Origin: Bacteroidia bacterium
GTDB lineage: Bacteria > Bacteroidota > Bacteroidia > JAESSM01 > NORP286
Reading direction: 5' to 3'
NCBI GenBank assembly: GCA_016764115.1
Contig: JAESSM010000147.1
Location: forward strand, 7,212-14,402
DNA: 7,191 bases
Position numbers and translations under genes: made by a program. Under the pieces are notes generated by a model, which saw nothing but the letters and a program-made list of their open reading frames with translations, made no database searches and had not been told where the DNA came from. Below are positions 1 through 6,504 of the stretch, piece after piece. Each line of letters begins with the position of its first letter. The stretch's first letter is position 1.

Positions 1-5
1 GTTTA

Positions 6-3000
6 TTATCTTAATAACGTTATATGTCCGTGAAATGTTAGCGTATTTGCGGTCTCATAAGTTTTTAATTCCACATCAGCAACATAAAAATAGGTTCCTA
101 CCTTGCAGTCCTTTTTTGTCCTAATATTTTTTCCATCCCACAAGTCATCAATATCCGAACTTCTTGAAACCATTTGTCCCCACCGATTGTATATTTTAAT
201 ATCTATAGATACTATATTTTGATACACTATTGGGATGAAGTTATTGTGTGAATCATCTTGATTAGGAGTAAATACATTCGGAAGTTCAATTTCAGAACAA
301 GTCGTGCTAGCCGTATCGCTGAAACTGTAATGACAACCATTTGAACTATCTGTAATGTAGGCTTCAACCTGATAATAAATTAGATTGTCCATACATTTTA
401 AACTGTCGTGAACAAAAGTTGTATCTGTTGTTGATGAAATAAGCTTTAAAGGAAATGTACCTCCGGCATAGATATTATACCCATCTGGTTTCCATAATTT
501 GAAGCTGTTCCATTTTAAATAATTTTTACTGATACCCGGTAATGCTGTCAGGTTAATGGTGCAGAAAGTAGGAGAGGAGGGACTTGAGTTTCCGCAACTA
601 TCTACAGATTGTAAAAAGTAACATCCCTGTTTTGAAGCACCGATAGCATTTTGATCAATATATTGGGTAGAATCAGATAAACTAAATGTACTTAGCAGTA
701 CACTATCAGAATTGAAAAGATTGTAAGTGATGACATCTTTTGCTTCGCTGTTTCCAAAATCGATAAATGCATTCACGTAGTTAGGTTGTACTGAAATGAT
801 ACAGAATTCAGGATAATCCGGAATTTCTCCATCAAAAGGTACTGCCCATGCTGTATCGCTGAATCTGGTAGCACAAATAGCTTGATTATAGAATGCTTGT
901 ATTTGATAATTGAATTTGACATTGCAAGTTGCTGGTAATAATGAGTCTATAAAAGATGTGGATGTGGTTGTTCCTATTGAATCAAGTGTTTTGCCATCTT
1001 CACCCCTGTAAATAATGGCATAATCATATTCATAATCAGAATTATCACTCCAGTTTATATCAATTTGCCCTTCACCCCCTAAAGCTGATATATGTATTGA
1101 ACACAAGCTTTTAGATGGTGTGCTCCTGTTTCCACATGTATCAATACCCACAACATAGTAACATGCGCTATTGGTAGATTCAAGTTTGCTGGAATCCACA
1201 AAACTATAACCTGCAGAATCGACAGAATAAATTGCTATTAAACTAGAATCTTCAGTTAAATATAATTCAATTTCCATTAAGTCTGCAGTTGAATCTTGTG
1301 CAATTGAAACCAATACATCCGTAAAATTATTCCCTACAGATACGTTACAAATCTGTAAAGGATTGGGAGCGGTATTATCAAATGGTTTGGCAGAAACGGT
1401 ATCGCTTAAAATGGTATCGCAAATGGTACTTCCTTTGTAAATTACAGATATTCTGTAATAATATCGTTTGTTACATGATAATCCACTGTCTGAATAAACT
1501 CGAAGAGAAGTGGTATCAAGGAATACAAAATTTAGAGCAGTACTGTCTGCTCTTGAAATAGAAAATAGCAAACTATCCTGATCAAGGTCAATATAAGTAT
1601 TCCAATTCAAGTCATTGCTGAAGTATGCACTTGTTGCTATTACGTTAATGGTTTGGTGGCTATCACTAGGTTCACTGTACAATCCACAAGTATCAACTGC
1701 GATAATTCTATAGTTATAACTATTTGTAGAAGCATCAATTAACGAATCAGAATATTGGAGACTTAAAAAGTTATCCAATTTCCCAATACTATCATATGTT
1801 GAAGTTGATTCATTAAACCTATAGATATTATAATGATCAATTCTTGAGGTATCACCATAAAAGTAAATAGAAGATGAGTTGTTTATATTTACTTCAGTCA
1901 TGCACATAATAGGACTATCCGGAGGAAGCACCCCCCCGGGAATAGTATCATAAACTACATTGGAGTAAAAAGTACAACCCAAAGAGGCATCAGTTACCTT
2001 TATTCTATGTTCCACATATAAAGGAGTGCAGTTTGTGGCTGTATCTGTATAAATTAAATTGGAAGTTGTGTCATATTCAATGAAAGTACCACCTTTTTTT
2101 CTTTGCAATTCATAAACCAAATTACTGTTATCCACTGGAGCATTCCAGTTAAATGGTAATTCAGGATCATTGAAAACAGAACTTAGTTGAATGTTGGCGA
2201 TCGTGTCAGTAAAAAGACTTGAGTCTCCTAAACAACCTGGTGTAACAAGTTCAATGTAATAATAGTAGACACTATCTGTCGGAAATAGCGAAGCATCAGT
2301 ATCTGTATATGAAAGGTTTTGTATTTCACTTTCTGATAAAGTTGATATCAATGAATAAGGTCCGTTAAAGTTATTAGCCCGATAGACTTTGTATTCATCA
2401 TTGGTTATTGTTCTTTGTGGGTTTTCCCACTGTATTTTCAGGTCACCATCGTTATTGGTTGGGTTTACACAAAATAAAACCGGTGGTACAGGATCGGGAG
2501 GTTTTACATAAACTTCAAAAGTTTCAGTTGAAAGTCCGGGAATAGGGCATGCATTGTCTAGTGCGATAACGGTTATCAAATAGGGCTGTTCTCTCACCTC
2601 GCTACAGGTTGGTGAAATGCAGTAGTTTCCTTTGTTGAATATGAGTTGTGATGAAGGATTACTCCATGTTCCTGGCAATCCTGAAGTTAAAGTTAAGTCT
2701 ATCAAATAGTCATTGGAATTTGTACTTGTCAGGAAATCTAGATCAGTAGCACTAAATGTAAAACAATAAGTTCCACCAGCATAAATATTAGTGTCTGTTC
2801 TGCCTTCCGTATCAAATTGGGCCAACTCAGGCAACGTGTTGTCACAACTGTTAACGGTTATTTGGATGTCCCGTTTTATATCTCCAATTTTTACACCATT
2901 ACGATATTCTTCCACCAGTATTGACATAATACCTACGCCATTTTCATCAGGAACAAAGGTTATTTCTCCGGTTCTTGAATTCATGTAAATCGTATCATCT

Positions 3001-3749
3001 ACTGCTGGCATAGGATACGTAGCACTGTAGGGCGGAATATAACAAACCGGGCCTATTGGTGGGTAAGTTCCTAAATATGGAGGTCCAAAAGTAAAATCTG
3101 AAGGATCCCAAACAGAAGAAATGCATTCAACAAATGAAAATACTAATGAATCTCCATCTGAATCAAAGGCATTGTGATTAAAGTTATAGATTTCATCTTT
3201 ACAGATATATGCTATCGGTACATTCAAGAACTCAGGAGATGAATTGCAAGGAGTTATGTTGGGATCGATATTCGCAGTAATATACCAACCGGTGAAATTA
3301 CAATCAGCAGACATATCACAGGTCGTTATTGCCCCATTTCTTGCTTGTCTACCATGCGCAAGTGTATAAGTTTCTCCTGCTCCTAGTGCTGGAAATGTTG
3401 CTGTTCCTTCGTATACCCACTCATTTACTCCATAAGGATAGGTGCTGTTTAAATCAGTACATTTAGATATTTCACCAGGGCACGTTGTTGTGATATCACT
3501 TGGAGAGCCAGTTAACAAAAAAACTCTAACTATACTATCTCCATTTACTAATGGAGTTACACGTATATATTCTTCATCTAAAAATTCAACCCCGTTACAA
3601 TCTTGATATAACTTAAGGGTGATCTTATACTGGTCTCCTCCTAAACATTCATAAGTAATTTGCCCACCCATAAAATGGGAGGCATTAACGGAATAAAATG
3701 CAAATAAAAATACAACTAACCCGCCTAGGGTTATACAGGACTTCCTCAT
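6..3749 (-). CDS. Giant secreted surface protein: Fn3-like superrepeats plus T9SS type-B (gliding motility-associated) C-terminal sorting domain
   Basis: Predicted cell-surface or secreted protein of 1247 residues, exported by Sec and then by the type IX secretion system. Start: ATG followed by a clear signal peptide (residues 1-23, basic MRK, hydrophobic core, VNA|SHF cleavage). Residues 24 to about 300 form a cysteine-rich region of a kind common in Bacteroidetes type-B cargo: it opens SHFMGGQITYEC, has a DSDGDSL motif near residue 197 and ends RDIQITVNSC near 291-301. Residues 304-415 look like a second cadherin/Ig-like domain. Residues 420-1150 hold eight Fn3-like modules. Residues 1156-1247 begin LPNVFTPNQDD and contain IKIYNRWGQMV, the hallmarks of the CHU_C/TIGR04131 type-B sorting domain. 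No catalytic motif was seen, so adhesion or a structural role is an inference. The stop is TAA, 5 bp from the window edge. It contains a G7 tract at 1931-1937. Family assignment is confident; the biological role is unknown. Confidence 0.93.
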   Translation of the reverse strand: MRKSCITLGGLVVFLFAFYSVNASHFMGGQITYECLGGDQYKITLKLYQDCNGVEFLDEEYIRVTPLVNGDSIVRVFLLTGSPSDITTTCPGEISKCTDLNSTYPYGVNEWVYEGTATFPALGAGETYTLAHGRQARNGAITTCDMSADCNFTGWYITANIDPNITPCNSSPEFLNVPIAYICKDEIYNFNHNAFDSDGDSLVFSFVECISSVWDPSDFTFGPPYLGTYPPIGPVCYIPPYSATYPMPAVDDTIYMNSRTGEITFVPDENGVGIMSILVEEYRNGVKIGDIKRDIQITVNSCDNTLPELAQFDTEGRTDTNIYAGGTYCFTFSATDLDFLTSTNSNDYLIDLTLTSGLPGTWSNPSSQLIFNKGNYCISPTCSEVREQPYLITVIALDNACPIPGLSTETFEVYVKPPDPVPPVLFCVNPTNNDGDLKIQWENPQRTITNDEYKVYRANNFNGPYSLISTLSESEIQNLSYTDTDASLFPTDSVYYYYIELVTPGCLGDSSLFTDTIANIQLSSVFNDPELPFNWNAPVDNSNLVYELQRKKGGTFIEYDTTSNLIYTDTATNCTPLYVEHRIKVTDASLGCTFYSNVVYDTIPGGVLPPDSPIMCMTEVNINNSSSIYFYGDTSRIDHYNIYRFNESTSTYDSIGKLDNFLSLQYSDSLIDASTNSYNYRIIAVDTCGLYSEPSDSHQTINVIATSAYFSNDLNWNTYIDLDQDSLLFSISRADSTALNFVFLDTTSLRVYSDSGLSCNKRYYYRISVIYKGSTICDTILSDTVSAKPFDNTAPNPLQICNVSVGNNFTDVLVSIAQDSTADLMEIELYLTEDSSLIAIYSVDSAGYSFVDSSKLESTNSACYYVVGIDTCGNRSTPSKSLCSIHISALGGEGQIDINWSDNSDYEYDYAIIYRGEDGKTLDSIGTTTSTSFIDSLLPATCNVKFNYQIQAFYNQAICATRFSDTAWAVPFDGEIPDYPEFCIISVQPNYVNAFIDFGNSEAKDVITYNLFNSDSVLLSTFSLSDSTQYIDQNAIGASKQGCYFLQSVDSCGNSSPSSPTFCTINLTALPGISKNYLKWNSFKLWKPDGYNIYAGGTFPLKLISSTTDTTFVHDSLKCMDNLIYYQVEAYITDSSNGCHYSFSDTASTTCSEIELPNVFTPNQDDSHNNFIPIVYQNIVSIDIKIYNRWGQMVSRSSDIDDLWDGKNIRTKKDCKVGTYFYVADVELKTYETANTLTFHGHITLLR
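9..284 (-). other. T9SS type-B C-terminal sorting domain (CHU_C-like), coding segment
   Basis: Codons for residues 1156-1247 of the large surface protein. The stretch shows LPNVFTPNQDD at its start, a central IKIYNRWGQMV core, then LWDGK, a GTYFYVADV strand and a final hydrophobic strand ending in LR. These are the standard elements of the gliding motility-associated (type-B) domain that targets proteins to the type IX translocon. The consensus usually reads FTPNGDG; here the loop is NQDDSHNN, a mild deviation. In Flavobacterium, type-B domains generally need a PorP/SprF-like partner for secretion. None is inside this window, but only 5 bp of downstream DNA is visible. Confidence 0.9.
300..2492 (-). 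repeat. Protein-level tandem superrepeat: four A-B pairs of Fn3-like modules, about 185 residues each
   Basis: Within the large surface protein, residues about 420-1150 form four consecutive units, each an A module followed by a B module. A modules start with a cysteine (C427, C616, C801, C983) and carry a second near their end (C506, C688, C872, C1052), in the last three within D(T/S)CG. B modules carry a cysteine pair 17-20 residues apart (C574/C592, C759/C777, C942/C959, C1119/C1139), followed in three of four by an SDT motif. Successive equivalent cysteines lie 177-189 residues apart, which defines the period. I checked these positions against the codons. The copies are diverged at DNA level, with only short shared stretches around the SDT codons, so this is an old duplication rather than a recent one. 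The Fn3 fold is inferred from the W or hydrophobic early strand, the Y.IY/Y.VYR pattern and the late YYY(R/Y)I strand. Confidence 0.8.
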
Positions 3750-3796
3750 CGCACGAAACGGCTTAAATACTTGCGCTATGTGTTTAGTATAAACGA

Positions 3797-3829
3797 TAAA
3801 TTTAAGGATTTATTAGTAAAGCTGTACAA
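3797..3829 (-). promoter_or_regulatory. Candidate Bacteroidetes-type promoter for the large surface-protein gene
   Basis: On the minus strand a TTG (3829-3827) is followed, after a 22-nt spacer, by TAAATTTA (3804-3797). This matches the Bacteroidetes primary-sigma pattern TTG / TAnnTTTG with one mismatch in the last base. It would start transcription about 40-45 nt before the ATG at 3749. The TTG lies inside an arm of the inverted repeat described separately. The region is very AT-rich, so chance matches are easy. No strong Shine-Dalgarno sequence is seen, as is usual in this phylum. Confidence 0.35.
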
Positions 3830-3898
3830 TTTTTATACCACACAAATTCTATGTATAAAACGGTTTATATTTCTACCTGTCCTTTTGTACTTTACTAA
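3813..3898. repeat. Nested imperfect inverted repeat in the barrel/surface-protein intergenic region
   Basis: Outer arms: plus-strand 3813-3829 (TTAGTAAAGCTGTACAA) pairs with 3885-3898 (TTGTACTTTACTAA), giving 14 base pairs with a 3-nt bulge in the left arm. Inner arms: 3831-3838 (TTTTATAC) and 3853-3860 (GTATAAAA), a perfect 8-bp pair with a 14-nt loop and half-site centres 22 bp apart, about two helical turns. The right outer arm covers the TAG stop of the barrel gene (3895-3897), and the left outer arm covers the TTG of the candidate promoter. No U-tract follows, so it is not a classic terminator. It could be an operator, an mRNA 3'-end stabilising structure, or the remnant of a small terminal-inverted-repeat element; no target duplication is evident. 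Confidence 0.5.
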
Positions 3899-4491
3899 AA
3901 ATTGTAGATCAAAGAGAGTGAGAGCAATGTAATGAACTGGCCTTTTTCCCAGTATCTTGCAAGCCTTGATTGGTTTTGTGGTTCACGAATGTAATAAATA
4001 GAATTGGAAAATCGAATATTCGTACTCAATTTCTCATTTAGTATAAAGTCAATTCCGGCTTGCAAAGCGAATTCAAAACGTTTAAATGGAATTTCCGCGC
4101 CAATTACCCCGTAAGCATCTTCTTCCTGCGCTTTTACAAGTGTTGCAAAAGATGGTCCCAGTTGAAAATGCACTTTCTGGTTGAACTTATACTTAAATAA
4201 GAACGGTACTTCTACATAATTAAGTATAAGTTTATAAAAGGTAAAGTTTCTTTCAGTAATTGGTTTTCTGCTTCCTTTTTGAATATAGATAAGATCCATT
4301 GAAATTCCCATTAAATCGTTAAAAGGAATGTAAGCTCCGGGACCAATAACAAAACCGATTTTATTAAACTTTGCCGATTTATCTCCCGAAACTTGTGAAG
4401 CAGTAAGGCCCCCTGTAAATCTTCCCGTTATGTTTTGAGAAATCCCTGTAAGGGAGAAAACTATTAGTAGAATTGATAGTATTTGCTTCAT
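3895..4491 (-). CDS. Outer-membrane beta-barrel protein, PorT/OMP_b-brl_2 family
   Basis: A 198-residue outer-membrane protein. The ATG at 4491 starts a signal peptide (MKQILSILLIVFSLTGIS, cleavage probably before or after Q19). The rest alternates amphipathic strands and turns: GGLTASQVSGD near the mature N-terminus, IYIQKGSRK, a long strand LNYVEVPFLFKYKF, LGPSFATLVKA, then GIDFILNEKLSTNIRFSNS and a last strand ending in phenylalanine (LSLSLIYNF), the usual end of outer-membrane barrels. Motifs and length fit the Bacteroidetes porin-family PF13568 group, probably 8 strands; true PorT is usually somewhat longer, so a PorT name is not justified. It stops (TAG) 145 bp before the large T9SS cargo gene on the same strand. 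It is much shorter than PorP/SprF partners of type-B cargo, so a chaperone or translocon role is only a guess. A palindromic repeat begins 25 nt upstream of its start codon, and no clear promoter was found there. Confidence 0.85.
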   Translation of the reverse strand: MKQILSILLIVFSLTGISQNITGRFTGGLTASQVSGDKSAKFNKIGFVIGPGAYIPFNDLMGISMDLIYIQKGSRKPITERNFTFYKLILNYVEVPFLFKYKFNQKVHFQLGPSFATLVKAQEEDAYGVIGAEIPFKRFEFALQAGIDFILNEKLSTNIRFSNSIYYIREPQNQSRLARYWEKGQFITLLSLSLIYNF

Positions 4492-4515
4492 GTATTAATC
4501 ACTGATATTCCTGCT

Positions 4516-4591
4516 GTCAGACTGAGCCTGCCTGCCGGACAGGCAGTTCTATGGAAGTCTTCTGCCAATATTTCGACAAGCTCAATAAGAC
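4516..4591. repeat. REP-like GC-rich palindromic repeat element
   Basis: A compact repeat in the otherwise AT-rich gap. Outer imperfect arms are GTCAGACTGAGC (4516-4527) and GCTCAATAAGAC (4580-4591), complementary at 10 of 12 positions counting one G-U pair. Inside lies a perfect 7-bp hairpin, CTGCCTG (4528-4534) / CAGGCAG (4540-4546), with a CCGGA loop. A second CTGCC at 4562-4566 could compete for the same GGCAG arm. The stretch TTCGACAAGCTCAATAAGAC (4572-4591) resembles a short repeat I recall from intergenic regions of many Bacteroidetes genomes (general form TTCGACAAGCTCA plus GTGTGACA-like end). The GCCTGCC/GGCAGGC palindrome is likewise a recurring type. Copy number cannot be judged from one window. 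It lies between the binding-protein terminator and the barrel gene, 25 nt from the latter's ATG, so it may be part of that gene's leader. Confidence 0.6.
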
Positions 4592-4607
4592 CTTCTTCAA
4601 AAAGTAT

Positions 4608-4641
4608 AAAAAAAACCGCCCTGAAATTAAGAACGGTTTTT
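4608..4641 (-). terminator. Rho-independent terminator of the solute-binding-protein gene
   Basis: Read on the minus strand, AAAAACCGTTCT (4641-4630) pairs with AGGGCGGTTTTT (4622-4611). The stem is 12 bp with two G-U pairs around a 7-nt loop, and it merges into a run of eight T's ending at 4608. It begins 22 nt after the TAA at 4664. The two G-U pairs become unpaired A/C on the other strand, so the structure works best for leftward transcription, matching the upstream gene. It separates the binding-protein gene from the barrel gene. Confidence 0.85.
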
Positions 4642-4663
4642 GAATTAATGAAACTTATATATT

Positions 4664-6415
4664 TTAGCGATCAGCTAATTGTTCTTTATCTTGTTTAAAA
4701 TAAACGACTTTATAATCTCTGAAGTCTTGTGCGTTGATATTAAAGTTCTGAACATGTTTATGAGTAAGTCGGTATCTCTCTTCATAGAACAGTGGCATGA
4801 TTGCAGCATCATTCATGGCTACTTGGTCTGCCATACTGTATAGTTGGTATCTTTTGTCTTTATCAATTGTTTGAAGTGCTTGATTAAAAATCGAATCAAA
4901 TTTTGCACTTTGATATCGAACGGAATTAACGTATGAATTCATGGTAGGATCTTTAGGAACATGAGGTCCATAAAGCAATGTCAAGAAATTTTCTGGATCA
5001 GGGTAGTCGGCTAACCAACCAGCTCTCCAAAAATTGCATTTTCCGTTTTCAACGTTTTCGTAATGCTGTGCCATTGGAAGTAACCGATATCCAATATTAA
5101 TATTCAAATTATCCTCAAGCATTTTTTTAATTGCTTCTGCAACATAAAAATTCTTTGAACCACCACTATTTAATTGCAATGTTACCTTTGGAAATCCTTC
5201 TCCATTGGGATATCCAGCTTCAGATAACAGTTTTTTGGCCTTATCAGGATCGTAATTATACCCCTTAACGGATTCAATATTATAATCAGTAAAAGCCGGA
5301 GGAACGATACCGCTGAAGGCAGGGATTCCATCACCTTTTAAGGTATGCTTAACAATTTTATCTCTATCAACAGCATAATTAAATGCTTGTCGTATTAATT
5401 TGTTTTTAAATAACTCATGTTGATGTTGGAAACCATAATATTGAATTACCATTGCGGCTGCTTTGCTGATATTAAATCTATCATAACTACCTTTAAGATT
5501 CATGTTCTCATCAACAACCTGATCCCTTATTAAAATTGGAAGATATGTAAATTCCAAGTTTCCTTTTACAAATTCAAAAAACTCAGATTGAAGTTCCTTG
5601 ATAAAGGAAAACTTAATGGCATCCAGATAAGGTAATTGGTTGCCAAATTCGTCTTTACCCCAATAGTTCTCATTACGAACTAAAATTACATTTTCGTCTA
5701 CACTTAACTCCTTTAAAATAAATGGGCCGGTACCAACACATTTTCTTGTATTCAAATCAATGCCATAATTATCAAGAGCTTCTATAGGGTAGATATATCC
5801 ATACTGAGTTCCTAATACTCCTAGAAAACTGGCAAAAGATTTTTCTAATCGGATCTCTAAAGTATATTCGTCAATAACTTTTATTCCTTCGACTCCACCC
5901 TCCAACGGATCTTTATCAACAGTAGATTGGAAGTACTCATTGGCTCCAACAACTCGGTCTTTAAATACCCAAAAGCCTTGATTTAACGGGTCTGATTCGC
6001 AAATTTTATCAAAACACCATTTAATATCTTTAGCAGTCACTTCGCGTCCTTTTCCTTTTTCGAAACATTCATCATCCTGAAAATAGACACCTTTTCGAAT
6101 ATAGAAAGTGTATTTTGTGGCAGTGGAATCAATATCCCAGCTTTCTGCAATACAAGGAGTAATAGATAGATCCTTTGTTGAAAATCTAACCAGGCCTTCA
6201 TAGCACTGGCTGGCTATTCTAAAGCCAATCACCTCACCAATATTGGGAGGGTATAAACTTCTTAAATATTCTACCTCATTGGTGTGAAATACACCACCAT
6301 AGTTGATGCCACCTTTACCTTCTCGTAATCCTTCCAATGGATCGCGTTTATTGCTTCCACCACAGCTAACCAACATTAAAGCAATAAAACCTAATAATAA
6401 AGAGCGGATGTTCAT
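4664..6415 (-). CDS. ABC transporter solute-binding lipoprotein, oligopeptide/dipeptide type (SBP family 5)
   Basis: Extracytoplasmic substrate-binding protein of the DppA/OppA (SBP_bac_5, PF00496) family, likely capturing peptides for an ABC importer. I choose the ATG at 6415 (583 residues): it gives a textbook lipoprotein signal, MNIRSLLLGFIALMLVSC, with the acylated cysteine at 18. An in-frame TTG at 6448 would add 11 polar residues ahead of the signal. Family motifs in order: SQCYEGLVRF and AESWDI near the N-terminus, VTAKDIKWCFD from residue 126, GTGPF at 228-232, VRNENYWG soon after, RQAFNYAVDR near 341-350, ADYPDPENFL from 469, and a C-terminal AAIMPLFYEERY. Residues after the cysteine (GGSNKRD) lack the acidic cluster that sends Bacteroidetes lipoproteins to the surface, so a periplasm-facing location is inferred. 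No permease or ATPase gene is nearby. A candidate promoter in front and a terminator behind suggest a single-gene unit. Peptide as substrate is by family only; nickel, opine or other ligands occur in related proteins. Confidence 0.92.
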   Translation of the reverse strand: MNIRSLLLGFIALMLVSCGGSNKRDPLEGLREGKGGINYGGVFHTNEVEYLRSLYPPNIGEVIGFRIASQCYEGLVRFSTKDLSITPCIAESWDIDSTATKYTFYIRKGVYFQDDECFEKGKGREVTAKDIKWCFDKICESDPLNQGFWVFKDRVVGANEYFQSTVDKDPLEGGVEGIKVIDEYTLEIRLEKSFASFLGVLGTQYGYIYPIEALDNYGIDLNTRKCVGTGPFILKELSVDENVILVRNENYWGKDEFGNQLPYLDAIKFSFIKELQSEFFEFVKGNLEFTYLPILIRDQVVDENMNLKGSYDRFNISKAAAMVIQYYGFQHQHELFKNKLIRQAFNYAVDRDKIVKHTLKGDGIPAFSGIVPPAFTDYNIESVKGYNYDPDKAKKLLSEAGYPNGEGFPKVTLQLNSGGSKNFYVAEAIKKMLEDNLNINIGYRLLPMAQHYENVENGKCNFWRAGWLADYPDPENFLTLLYGPHVPKDPTMNSYVNSVRYQSAKFDSIFNQALQTIDKDKRYQLYSMADQVAMNDAAIMPLFYEERYRLTHKHVQNFNINAQDFRDYKVVYFKQDKEQLADR

Positions 6416-6454
6416 AATTGTTTCGAAATTGTGCTTTTTGACGATCAATTTTAC

Positions 6455-6485
6455 GAAATATATATATAATGATGTTCTATAACAA
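6455..6485 (-). promoter_or_regulatory. Candidate Bacteroidetes-type promoter for the solute-binding-protein gene
   Basis: On the minus strand TTG (6485-6483) is followed, after 20 nt, by TATATTTC (6462-6455). This fits the phylum's TTG / TAnnTTTG pattern and spacing, with one mismatch at the last base. Transcription would begin near 6448, giving a leader of about 33 nt before the ATG at 6415. That placement also puts the alternative TTG codon at 6448 at or very near the transcript start, favouring the ATG. The site lies in the 89-bp gap after the response-regulator gene. The surrounding TATATATATA makes chance similarity possible. Confidence 0.4.
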
Positions 6486-6504
6486 AATAATTTAATTGAA
6501 TTTC

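Noticed and set aside
2094..2100. A7 run in the coding strand that fits a -1 frameshift slippery heptamer
   Set aside because: The zero frame continues for hundreds of conserved codons and no stimulatory structure was noticed; A-runs are common in AT-rich genes.
2791..2988. Plus-strand open frame of 65 codons
   Set aside because: Lies wholly inside the large minus-strand gene, has no recognisable domain or promoter, and is explained as an antisense shadow.
3854..3869. Short AT palindrome (TATAAA / TTTATA around ACGG) as terminator of the barrel gene
   Set aside because: A 6-bp all-AT stem without a U-tract is too weak; the larger inverted repeat overlapping it is the more notable structure.
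4483..4698. Plus-strand open frame of 71 codons across the intergenic region
   Set aside because: It runs through the palindromic repeat and the terminator and overlaps both flanking genes; the protein looks like translated repeat and has no family features.
6416..6448. Upstream TTG start for the solute-binding protein
   Set aside because: It would put 11 polar and charged residues before a canonical lipoprotein signal and falls at the predicted transcript start; the ATG at 6415 is the better start.
6459..6470. TATATATATA run before the binding-protein gene as a microsatellite
   Set aside because: Only about five TA units in an AT-rich promoter region; not enough to claim a functional or variable repeat.
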